The notes below the pieces were generated by a model. It had not been told where the DNA came from and did not search any database. It saw only the letters and a list, made by a program, of their open reading frames with translations. A stretch of DNA of 64,000 bases from Desertivirga sp966211215 (GTDB lineage Bacteria; Bacteroidota; Bacteroidia; Sphingobacteriales; Sphingobacteriaceae), in assembly GCA_966211215.1 (NCBI GenBank), contig CBIHNR010000004.1, positions 1 to 64,000 on the forward strand, read 5' to 3'. A program made the translations under genes and the position numbers. This document shows, piece after piece, positions 9,232 through 17,788 of this stretch; position 1 is the first letter of the stretch; each line of letters opens with the position of its first letter.

Positions 9232-10998
9232 TTAATTCAATCTCCAAGCCCATACTTTTAGGGCTTGTTTACTCAAGTCCTTACTACGTCTTTCAATTGC
9301 AGCTATATTCCAAGGCTCTGCCCTTTTCTTCACATCTCTTGCAAGCGCACTAACTTCTGTAAAGTCCGCTTGTTTTTGCGAAAACGGTCTCTGACCATTG
9401 TGGCTATTGGCTGATTGACTATTAAGAGACAGATTTCCTAATGTATTAATAATTGTAGGCAGATTTATTTGAGTTGCATCTTCTCCTAAATAAGTTCTCC
9501 AATGTTCATCTAAGGATTGCGGAAGAATGTGCTCAATAGTATTAATACTAGAGTAATCTGGCAGCTCACCGTAGCTCTGTAACGATTTATCAAGTTCCTG
9601 AAGTACGAGGCGTGAAAAGTTCAGTTCTCTGGTGTTATATATGTCTTTAGTGAGAAACGCATCTTCAAAAATCTGGTCAGGAACCCAAAGCTGTTCATTT
9701 TGAATCTGTGTATGAAAAGCTTTTATCTTATCCGGCTCATTTACGATTCTATCCAACAGAGACGGAAAGAACGTATCATATTTCGTTACAGGCAACTTAG
9801 TAATCTTCCTGCGGACTAATAAAACATATGTTTCCCGAAGTAATGAAACAGTTTCACGTTCAGTTAGCTTACCTTTCTCATATGACTTCAATAAGACCAT
9901 TAAAAATGGATTAATAGAATTCATATTGGTGTTTTTGATAGCAATCAAAAGATGTTTTATTTGAGAGGACGCAGAAGGATACTGCACCGGTTTATTAATT
10001 TGATTATACACGTTCGTATAGTCAAAGATTTTATTTAAGGTATGTTTTGCTGTGGATGAATCTAAGCTTCTATTTTTAATTTTAAAGTGCACATACATCC
10101 TACGTTCTCTACCTACACGTTTCTTTTCGCCTATTGAAAATAGGTCTCTTAGGTATTCTTCGAAATCGTTTTCACCAACTACTCTTCGAGATGAGAGCCA
10201 TTTCTCATTGTGCAGTTTTTCGTGCTCGTTTGTACTATCGTTAGTTAATGGTCTGAAGATGTAGTTACACAAAAGCTCGGAAGCAGACAATGGCATACCG
10301 GCATCGTTTAAACTTTCGAAAATGGCTTGCGCGTCATCTTTAGAGCCATCCAATGGTATCCAAACAATTTTAAGAGACTTAACAATGGCCTGATATAATT
10401 GCCACAACTGCGGAACATCATAATTTTTTATCTGACGGCTCACATATCTCTCAAATTCATCTATTTTATTAGTCGAAGGATTGTACAAAAGTTGGTCTTC
10501 ACCTAGAAAAGGACTATTGGGAATATGGCCAAATACAACTTTATATGTTGGCAACCTATCACCTTTTGTGCTGAATACTTTAATTCTCAAATAGTCATCT
10601 GCTCCCGACACATCGTTTTTCAATAGCTTATCCAATTCGGCTATGTACCTCTGTGCATTTTCCGATAGATGGGCTTTTGTTTCAAGAAATTTTTTTATGA
10701 TAGCTAGTAGCAAATAGCTAGTTGTGATGCGCTGTTGCCCATCAATGACAAGAAATCGTTTCAACGAAGGGTGATGACTTGTTTTTTCAAGTACTACAAT
10801 AGGTCCAAAGAAATGTTCTTCATTTTCAAATTTATCATCTTCAACTATTTCTATAACCTCCTGATTTAAATCTTCGAGCAACTTCTTCCATTGCCTTTGC
10901 TCCCAAGCGTATCCACGCTGAAAAAAAGGAATTTCGTAACGAACTGGAGTTGAAAATAACTCTTCAAAACTTCTATTTAATACATTTTCAGTTGGCAT
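9232..10998 (-). CDS. DUF262-DUF1524 (GmrSD-like) protein
   Basis: 588 aa. The N-terminal DUF262 ParB-like NTPase domain is shown by IPFFQRGYAW (23-32) and VIDGQQRITT (84-93). The C-terminal DUF1524 His-Me finger domain is shown by IEHILPQSLDEHW (about 487-499) and NTLGNLSLNSQSANS. Both halves are present in one chain, as in single-chain type IV GmrSD enzymes that cut modified (for example glucosylated) phage DNA. It sits inside the operon, 12 bp after the pentapeptide-like gene and 2 bp before the preferred mod start. A role against modified DNA that escapes the type III pair is an inference. Confidence 0.88.
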   Translation of the reverse strand: MPTENVLNRSFEELFSTPVRYEIPFFQRGYAWEQRQWKKLLEDLNQEVIEIVEDDKFENEEHFFGPIVVLEKTSHHPSLKRFLVIDGQQRITTSYLLLAIIKKFLETKAHLSENAQRYIAELDKLLKNDVSGADDYLRIKVFSTKGDRLPTYKVVFGHIPNSPFLGEDQLLYNPSTNKIDEFERYVSRQIKNYDVPQLWQLYQAIVKSLKIVWIPLDGSKDDAQAIFESLNDAGMPLSASELLCNYIFRPLTNDSTNEHEKLHNEKWLSSRRVVGENDFEEYLRDLFSIGEKKRVGRERRMYVHFKIKNRSLDSSTAKHTLNKIFDYTNVYNQINKPVQYPSASSQIKHLLIAIKNTNMNSINPFLMVLLKSYEKGKLTERETVSLLRETYVLLVRRKITKLPVTKYDTFFPSLLDRIVNEPDKIKAFHTQIQNEQLWVPDQIFEDAFLTKDIYNTRELNFSRLVLQELDKSLQSYGELPDYSSINTIEHILPQSLDEHWRTYLGEDATQINLPTIINTLGNLSLNSQSANSHNGQRPFSQKQADFTEVSALARDVKKRAEPWNIAAIERRSKDLSKQALKVWAWRLN

Positions 10999-11010
10999 AT
11001 TGTAAAAAGG

Positions 11011-12864
11011 CTATTTGTTAAATTTTCTAAACGCACTTACGACCTGGAATATAAAGTAGGCAAGGATAATGCGGCTCAGCAAGTCCCAAAAGTACACCCA
11101 GCTAGAATACTTATCAATATTTTCATTTATGTCTTTAATTCTATGAGCAGGGTTTAATAGTACTAAATAAGCTTTAAGGTTATCCCAAAAGACAACTTTC
11201 AGATTAAATACAAAATCAGCCGATGAAGCTGCCCAATGGGTGTAGTCTAGAGCGTCTGAAGTGAGCCATCCGAGAGGTATATAACTTAGGAATGAAAACA
11301 ACAACAACAAACCAAAGGCCTTTACCCAGCTCTGGCCAAAATTATTCGACAAACTAGATAGTAATATTAAATACTCACTCCAATTTCTAGGTGACTCTAG
11401 ATTCACTATCTTTCTGTAGTAGTTCATCTCGAGTTGCTGAAATTCCAAAGCTTGAGGACTGTCGCCTTGTTTTTGCGATACAAATTTCAACTGGCGATAA
11501 AGTTCGCGGTGAGCTTTGAGTGTAGCAGTCAACGACATACAGGCGCAGCTAATTCTATTTTTATCTTTTGATTTTCTTGCCTCCTTAAGCATTTTAAAGG
11601 AGTTACCATTTTTACCTTCGTCCACCTGACCTGTTGAAAACCATTCTACCAATGAAGTCGATATATCGGACAGTATTGTGTTATGAAACAAAACAGGCTG
11701 AAATCTTTCGAAATTTACCTGATACAGTTGGGCCTTACCCAAATTAGAATTATCGACGTAAAAAGCATTTTGTCTTTTTAGTTTATTATTCTCTGGTTCA
11801 ACCCATTCATTTCTGGAAGCTTTAACCTGAGAGAGAATAAATCCAGCGTTATTTATGAAGGAATCAATTCTAACCTGGTTCATAGTAAGGTTCTTTAAGA
11901 TTATGTTTGCCGAACTATTATACCCCGTTAAACTTAAAGTACCAATATCTATTTTTGAAAAGACAATATCGCCGCTTAGTTTAGAGGATACTTTCAAAAG
12001 TACCGTATCAACAATGGAATTAGCAGCAAAGGTATTATTTGCACCATTGATATAGATGCCATTTTGAAATTTTGCATCACTTATATAAAAAGAAGAAATA
12101 CCTCTTTCTGGTTGTACATCTCTACTGTGATATTTCACAGTGAAAGCCTTTTCAAATGTGGAACCAAAGATTGTTAGTCCAGAACTACGTGTTTGATTTA
12201 AAGAAAAGTAGATTTCATCCTGAAATAATCCATCATTAAAAACTATTCCTTGCTCAAATTGGCAGCTATCAATATGAAGGTTTCCTTTGATGATATTATT
12301 TTTGGTAAATGATATCATACTACCTCGTACAGCGTTAAGCCTTACATAGCTTTCAATACTATTGTTCGAAAATGATATACCTTGCTTTGTAAAAGATTCA
12401 AAAACATCCAGCTTCTCTTTAACTGTGCAATTACTAATTTTCAGACTTTCTGTTACAATGGTCAATTGATAGAAATCTAGACCTTTTTCAAAAGCACAAT
12501 TCTTAAAAACTAGGGCCCTGTCAATTTGTGAATCTCTGAAATAAACTCTCCCTTTGAATACACAACTTTCAAAAACAATACTTTCAGAACTCGAATGTAA
12601 TTTGTGGTCGTACTTGTCAACAAGAACTTTGTCGAAAATTAAATCATCCTCAAATGTGGAATCCTTAAAAAATATGCCATTAGAAAAATTAACGTTTTCA
12701 AAGTATATTATCCCTTTAAATTTTGTTTTTGAAAACCTAGTTTTTTTTGCAGAATAATCAGCCTTATTCAGTCGAAAACTCTGCACTTCTTTGCCTACAA
12801 AGTTATTTACCGAATCAAACTCTTTAAATTGCTCGAGAACATCTTTCATCAAACTATTCTCCAT
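11011..12864 (-). CDS. Pentapeptide-like beta-helix protein with membrane tail
   Basis: 617 aa (612 if the start is the ATG at 12849). Residues about 30-400 are repeats with Phe every five or so positions (FKGIIYFENVNF, FKNCAFEKGLDF, FYISDAKFQNGIYI), giving a right-handed beta-helix like pentapeptide-repeat proteins. The C-terminus has two membrane segments (VKAFGLLLLFSFLSYIPLGW and WDLLSRIILAYFIFQVV) joined by a region with an Asn/Leu-rich helix. The first ATG overlaps the helicase gene by 16 bp. The second forms TGATG with the helicase stop and has GGAG 8 bases upstream. No channel filter motif is seen. A membrane effector or anchor for the system is a reasonable guess. Confidence 0.75.
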   Translation of the reverse strand: MENSLMKDVLEQFKEFDSVNNFVGKEVQSFRLNKADYSAKKTRFSKTKFKGIIYFENVNFSNGIFFKDSTFEDDLIFDKVLVDKYDHKLHSSSESIVFESCVFKGRVYFRDSQIDRALVFKNCAFEKGLDFYQLTIVTESLKISNCTVKEKLDVFESFTKQGISFSNNSIESYVRLNAVRGSMISFTKNNIIKGNLHIDSCQFEQGIVFNDGLFQDEIYFSLNQTRSSGLTIFGSTFEKAFTVKYHSRDVQPERGISSFYISDAKFQNGIYINGANNTFAANSIVDTVLLKVSSKLSGDIVFSKIDIGTLSLTGYNSSANIILKNLTMNQVRIDSFINNAGFILSQVKASRNEWVEPENNKLKRQNAFYVDNSNLGKAQLYQVNFERFQPVLFHNTILSDISTSLVEWFSTGQVDEGKNGNSFKMLKEARKSKDKNRISCACMSLTATLKAHRELYRQLKFVSQKQGDSPQALEFQQLEMNYYRKIVNLESPRNWSEYLILLSSLSNNFGQSWVKAFGLLLLFSFLSYIPLGWLTSDALDYTHWAASSADFVFNLKVVFWDNLKAYLVLLNPAHRIKDINENIDKYSSWVYFWDLLSRIILAYFIFQVVSAFRKFNK

Positions 12865-15746
12865 TTAAAAGTAAACAGTTCCTTCTGCTCTATCCTTTGA
12901 TTCAACTTTTTCTCTATATTGGTTAAAAACACATCCTTCTTTTCATCAATGTCATCCTGAGCAACGAACAACGTCTGACGTTTTTCACTACGGCGTTTTT
13001 CCAACTCTTTTATTTGCCTTTGCGCTTGTACTTTTGCTTCTAAATTCAATTGTTTCTTTGCCTCGGCTTTACGCAGCTTGATTTCTGCATCCAAATCGCG
13101 GATTTCTTTTTCCAAGCTGATTTTCATATCAGTAGCCCATTGCTCTAACTTATCTATCTCTTCATCGAAATAATCACGGTTACGATTAGTGTTATCATTC
13201 AATAACTCTTCTTCGTTTTTCGCCATCATTTTTTGGAATTGAGTATCTATTGTTTCAGGTAAGGGAATTATCTCCCCCTCCTCTGCCAATAAATTAAAAA
13301 ACCTCAGCGCTGTTTCATTATCTAGGACTTCGCCGTCTTCAGAAAAACAAACAGAAATGAGATGTTCTTCGGTCTCGAAAGCAGTAATAGTTATTTTTTT
13401 TATTTGAAACCAACCAGATTGTCCTAGTAGATTCTTAATTGGAGTAACATTTATTGGCGTATTACTATAATCAAAAAGAACCTCCCTCGTCGGAGTTTGC
13501 AACCCTTTGCATTCATCTAGTATACGCTGGGCTAGCTTATGCCCCACTCGGTAAATATTAGTATCATCAGGAACAAAAACATCGGATTTCCGCTGCCCTT
13601 CTTTGGGTTTCAATACCATATAGGGTCCTTGATGAATATTTTCCGCCGGAAAAGGATTCTTTACAAGAGTAAATGAGTATTCCTCGCCATTAAATGTTGC
13701 ATAATCCTTTAGAAAGAACTTAGTCGTTTGCCACAATCTTTGTTCAAAAACGTTCAAGTTCTTTCTTGCCGTATCGAAACCTACTTTTAATTTCTCTGCG
13801 ACCTCTGTATCAAAATTTTCCAAGAGTGTAGATCTAGTTAATCGAACCTTTTCATCGATATCTGGTTTGAGAGTTTCTTGCAAATCGTTGAACGCTTTTT
13901 CAATTTCTTCAGGCGTTCTGCAATTTTGATAAATCTGAGCAATTGTCTTCTCAAAATCAACCCCATTTCCAATAGAACCTAAGACTTCATCGCTAGCCCC
14001 AAACACACCATCGAATAGTCTGAATTTCTGTTCTAATAATTGGTAAACTCTCCTGTCAGCAGCATTAGCTCTATTTAAGAAATTGATCACCACAACATCA
14101 AATTTTTGCCCATAGCGATGACAACGACCAATACGTTGCTCTATTCTTTGAGGATTCCAAGGCAAGTCATAGTTAACAAGAAGTGAACAAAACTGTAAAT
14201 TTATCCCTTCTGCCGCTGCCTCGGTTGCAATCATAACGGTAGCGATATTGCGAAAATAGTCAACTAATGCAGCTCTCTTATCTGCAGTTGGAGATCCAGT
14301 TAACCTATCAGTTCCTTTATGTTCTATAATCCAGTCCCTATAAATCTTGGTCGATTCTGGATCATTATTTGTTCCACTGAAAAGCACTATTTGACCCTCA
14401 TATCCTTGCTCTTCTAATGTCTTTTTCAAGAAGTCTTGAGTACGTCGACTTTCTGTAAAAACAAGAGCTTTTTTGGGTGCACCTAATTTTTCAAGCTCTG
14501 TAAAACCTTTCTGAAGAGCAGTGACTAAATGATCTGCTTTTGTATTCTTCCGTATCGAATCTGCAAGCTGCTTGTATTTCTTCAGGTCCCTAAGCTCCCT
14601 TCTGATTTGTTCAATATCTCCTTCCGAATAAGCCTTCTCATCAAACTCTTCTTCATCTTCATTTACCCATTCTTCAGTTAGGGTTTCATACTCTTCAAAA
14701 TCTTCTCTAAGTATAAAATCATCATTCTCGGCATTCTCTTGAAGAATTGCTTCCAGTTTGTTTACCAGGCCATCTAAAGTATTGCAAATTGCAAAAGAAG
14801 AAGAAGCTAATAGTTTTCTTAATACAAGAGTCATTAATTGACGTTGGCTGGATGGCAATGCGTACAAGGTATCTCTTTGGAGATAGCTAGAAACATTATC
14901 ATAAAGTTCCTGCTCCGCAGCAGACGGATAAAACTCCTCAATAATTGCCTTCCGATTTGTATAATTAATGTATTCAAGAACCTGCTTTCTTAACGTTCTC
15001 TTACAGATAGGCTGTAATCGTCTTCTTAAACCTTGAAAGTCATCGTCATCAAGAGAGCTTCCAAATTGGCTTTTAAAGCTTTTTACATCACCAAAGACAT
15101 AATCATCAACGAAGCTAACTAATCCAAACAGTTCTAAAATCGTATTTTGTAAGGGTGTTGCAGTTAGCAGAACTTTCTTTTTCTCTGCCAAGACATCCTT
15201 TATTTTCCTTGAAATTTTATTGGTCGATTTATATACATTTCTTAATCTGTGAGCCTCGTCTATAATAACTAAATCGAAATGTGTGTTCTGTAAATATGCC
15301 TCCTTATTTTTCGCAAATTGATATGAACAAATCACAATCGCATCATTTACATTGAATGGATTAGCGGCCCCTTCTTTAATTGCTTGATTAAAGCTTTTTG
15401 TCTCCAGTATTATTGATGGTAAATAAAATTTATCCAACAATTCTTGACTCCATTGTTTACGTAAGTTAGAAGGACAAATTATTATTAATTTTCTTCTTCT
15501 TTCCGCCCATTGCTGGGAAAGAATTATTCCTGCTTCTATTGTTTTCCCTAGCCCTACTTCATCGGCAAGGATTGCTCCATTTGACAATGGCGATTTAAAG
15601 GCAAATAGAGCCGCTTCGACTTGGTGCGGGTTTAAGTCAACCTGAGCATCTTGTAGGGATGAAGTAAACTTCCCAATATCATTTGATGGCAATAATCTGG
15701 TAAGCTCATTAGCGAAATACTTCGCGTGATATGCAGTTAAATTCAT
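12849..15746 (-). CDS. SNF2/RapA-type SF2 helicase
   Basis: 965 aa. Helicase motifs: Q-like LNPHQVEA, Walker A LADEVGLGKTIEAG (60-73), DEAH (163-166, followed by RLRN), LTATPLQN, and motif VI QRIEQRIGRCHRYGQ (about 540). An acidic insert (EEFDEKAYSEGDIEQ) lies between the two RecA folds, as in the DEAD/SNF2 family found in defence islands and in DrmD of DISARM. The last 110 residues form a long charged coiled coil (EKEIRDLDAEIKLRKAEAKK). It probably translocates on or remodels DNA. The DISARM genes drmA, drmB and drmC are absent. It overlaps the start of the next gene, suggesting coupled translation. Confidence 0.9.
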   Translation of the reverse strand: MNLTAYHAKYFANELTRLLPSNDIGKFTSSLQDAQVDLNPHQVEAALFAFKSPLSNGAILADEVGLGKTIEAGIILSQQWAERRRKLIIICPSNLRKQWSQELLDKFYLPSIILETKSFNQAIKEGAANPFNVNDAIVICSYQFAKNKEAYLQNTHFDLVIIDEAHRLRNVYKSTNKISRKIKDVLAEKKKVLLTATPLQNTILELFGLVSFVDDYVFGDVKSFKSQFGSSLDDDDFQGLRRRLQPICKRTLRKQVLEYINYTNRKAIIEEFYPSAAEQELYDNVSSYLQRDTLYALPSSQRQLMTLVLRKLLASSSFAICNTLDGLVNKLEAILQENAENDDFILREDFEEYETLTEEWVNEDEEEFDEKAYSEGDIEQIRRELRDLKKYKQLADSIRKNTKADHLVTALQKGFTELEKLGAPKKALVFTESRRTQDFLKKTLEEQGYEGQIVLFSGTNNDPESTKIYRDWIIEHKGTDRLTGSPTADKRAALVDYFRNIATVMIATEAAAEGINLQFCSLLVNYDLPWNPQRIEQRIGRCHRYGQKFDVVVINFLNRANAADRRVYQLLEQKFRLFDGVFGASDEVLGSIGNGVDFEKTIAQIYQNCRTPEEIEKAFNDLQETLKPDIDEKVRLTRSTLLENFDTEVAEKLKVGFDTARKNLNVFEQRLWQTTKFFLKDYATFNGEEYSFTLVKNPFPAENIHQGPYMVLKPKEGQRKSDVFVPDDTNIYRVGHKLAQRILDECKGLQTPTREVLFDYSNTPINVTPIKNLLGQSGWFQIKKITITAFETEEHLISVCFSEDGEVLDNETALRFFNLLAEEGEIIPLPETIDTQFQKMMAKNEEELLNDNTNRNRDYFDEEIDKLEQWATDMKISLEKEIRDLDAEIKLRKAEAKKQLNLEAKVQAQRQIKELEKRRSEKRQTLFVAQDDIDEKKDVFLTNIEKKLNQRIEQKELFTFKWRIV

Positions 15747-15830
15747 AATTTTTTAAGGAATAGGCACGACGGAAAACTTGTCCGGAAATCCTTTAAACTC
15801 ATCCGAGTGCAAAGTTTCCAAAAATAGGTT

Positions 15831-17642
15831 TTAGGGTTTACATAAAATAGAAACCTCAACTGAATTTTCTCGACAACTAGCAATTAGTGAAGAAATAAAC
15901 CATAAGATCTGAATTGCCTGTCTTCTTTCACCAAACTGCTCTCCAGCTTTAAGTCTATTCAGGTTGGCCTCAAGTTTCTTTTTCGAAATAAAGTTTAATG
16001 CTAATACAATTGCTTTTTGTGAATTAGGTTCAATTTTGATTTCCTGATAACGTTTGATAAAATCGTCAACACTGGCACCATTCCTTAATCTCTTTATTTG
16101 TGATTTCCCTCCTAGATTAAAATCCGCAATCCATTTATCTCGTTTGTTAAGAATAGCATTATCAATAGCGAATATGTTACCAATATTCTTTTGAGCCTGA
16201 CCTATTATATCTGTAAAGGCCGTGGCCGAGAAAACAGCATCAGAACATTTTGAATGTATAAAAGAAATTTTTGATCCATTTATAGAAATATGGTCAGCCC
16301 ATTCATCTCCCAGATCATCAAGCACTAAAAATTGGTCGCCACTAAACCTCTCTTCCACATAGCCGAAAACGCAGTCTTTATCAAACGTTACAGACGAGGC
16401 TTTAATCTTTCCCTTTTCACTTGCAATCTTGCTTAGCTTAACATCAGGTATAAATATTTTTAAAAACTGTTCAATATTTCCCAATAATTGACTGTCTTTA
16501 AATAATCTTCTATTGCTATATACATACTCACACTGATCAAAGTTTACCAGAAACAAGTTATATGAGTTTAGATATGATGATAGGCTATCTTTCGAATCAA
16601 TACCATAATGAAGTTTCATTCTTGATAGCTTAGACGAAGCTATTCTGATTGACTTTTCATTGAGTACAACCTTTAAATCTCCGACAGGAGAATATACATC
16701 AGCTTCAATCATAAATTCAAGAGAACCGTGAATTGGTTCCAATGAGGCTGTAGAACTCAAGCCTCTCAAATACTTAACTAAGTTAATTTTCCTTTCAGTC
16801 CCGTTATAATTGTATATTACATGTGAAATCTTGCCGTTGGTCAGATCATCTAGTAATTTTGTATAAAAGATAGTAACCGAACTTGGGCTTAGAGCCTTCC
16901 TTTGGTCCGTATAGCTACAAGGTTTTGCGAAAACATCTAAAAAGCAATCAATGTCTTTGAATTTTCTAATCGACTGAATCAATTTAAAACATTCACCAAC
17001 AAATTTTTCAATTTTTGACTTGTCCCCCGCCTTACTTATTCTGGAGCTGTTTAGAGAAATCACATATCGTTGCGTGTCATTATTCAGTCGCAAATGATTG
17101 ATTATATAGGTATTTGATCCTAAATAATTATAATTCTCTGGAAGATTCTCAGACTCTACAGACTTAGCTCTAACTGCTTTGCTTGAAATGTCTAGGTTTT
17201 GAAGGGAAAATTTCTCAAACAGAGTTTGATCAGTTACAAAAAGCTTTGCAAGTACTTCATAACCCAAAGGCTCCAGACTGGAAATAAAAGATTGGATCCC
17301 TGAGATATTCTTCTTTGAAAGTATTAGATATTCGCCAAAATCTAATACAAACAGGTACGCAATCTTCTTCTCCTCCCAGTTTTTCACATACTCTGTTAAA
17401 AATGAAGGCGTATTAGAATATTTTAAGACTAACGCAGAAAACTTGTAATTGGCTCCAGAAATATTACCGGGATTATTAATCAGGCTAAATAGAGTTTCAA
17501 CCCTATCATCTTCCTTGTCTTTTTTGGCTGCTCTAAAAACGTCTTCAATCGTTTTCTTAGGATATATCTTGGCACTTATCTTTTTATAGATATAAACATT
17601 CTCATTGAGAATTATTTTTTCAAGCACATCTAATTTACTCAT
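15831..17642 (-). CDS. Unknown protein, first gene of the defence operon
   Basis: 603 aa, soluble, with no signal peptide or membrane helix and normal composition. I do not recognise a family. Visible features are a Lys-rich N-terminus, a hydrophobic strand block LFVLDFGEYLILS (about 98-110), and segments that read as alternating strands and helices. Nothing resembles Walker, HNH or PD-(D/E)XK motifs with confidence. It starts the seven-gene run and is followed by the SNF2 helicase after 84 bp. Being first and system-linked, it could be a sensor or specificity factor; this is speculation. It lies in visibly AT-rich DNA like the rest of the island. Confidence 0.7.
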   Translation of the reverse strand: MSKLDVLEKIILNENVYIYKKISAKIYPKKTIEDVFRAAKKDKEDDRVETLFSLINNPGNISGANYKFSALVLKYSNTPSFLTEYVKNWEEKKIAYLFVLDFGEYLILSKKNISGIQSFISSLEPLGYEVLAKLFVTDQTLFEKFSLQNLDISSKAVRAKSVESENLPENYNYLGSNTYIINHLRLNNDTQRYVISLNSSRISKAGDKSKIEKFVGECFKLIQSIRKFKDIDCFLDVFAKPCSYTDQRKALSPSSVTIFYTKLLDDLTNGKISHVIYNYNGTERKINLVKYLRGLSSTASLEPIHGSLEFMIEADVYSPVGDLKVVLNEKSIRIASSKLSRMKLHYGIDSKDSLSSYLNSYNLFLVNFDQCEYVYSNRRLFKDSQLLGNIEQFLKIFIPDVKLSKIASEKGKIKASSVTFDKDCVFGYVEERFSGDQFLVLDDLGDEWADHISINGSKISFIHSKCSDAVFSATAFTDIIGQAQKNIGNIFAIDNAILNKRDKWIADFNLGGKSQIKRLRNGASVDDFIKRYQEIKIEPNSQKAIVLALNFISKKKLEANLNRLKAGEQFGERRQAIQILWFISSLIASCRENSVEVSILCKP

Positions 17643-17712
17643 CAGATTAGGTTAAAGGAACAAAACAGAAAATAAGATCTTCCATTAGGAAAACTTTCCC
17701 CTTTTTATCTGT

Positions 17713-17761
17713 AAGTATAGGAAATTTAACAATTCAAAAAAAGGAATAATATCAAGTATAG
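17713..17761 (-). promoter_or_regulatory. Candidate regulatory region of the defence operon
   Basis: The 146-bp gap before the first island gene holds two direct copies of AAGTATAG (17713-17720 and 17754-17761; CTATACTT in the reading direction), 41 bp apart. CTATACTT resembles a degenerate Bacteroidota -7 box (TAnnTTTG). They could be promoter elements or operator half-sites. No clear -33 element was found at the right spacing. Confidence 0.25.
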
Positions 17762-17788
17762 TTTAAGCATTCTTACAATGCATTACGA

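Noticed and set aside
2733..17642. The island as DISARM or BREX
   Set aside because: An SNF2 helicase and an adenine methylase are present, but drmA, drmB (DUF1998) and drmC (PLD), as well as PglZ and BrxC, are missing. The methylase is a type III Mod next to its own Res.
17643..17788. Attachment sites at the edges of the defence island
   Set aside because: I compared this gap with 2636-2732 and found no convincing direct repeat or tRNA end.
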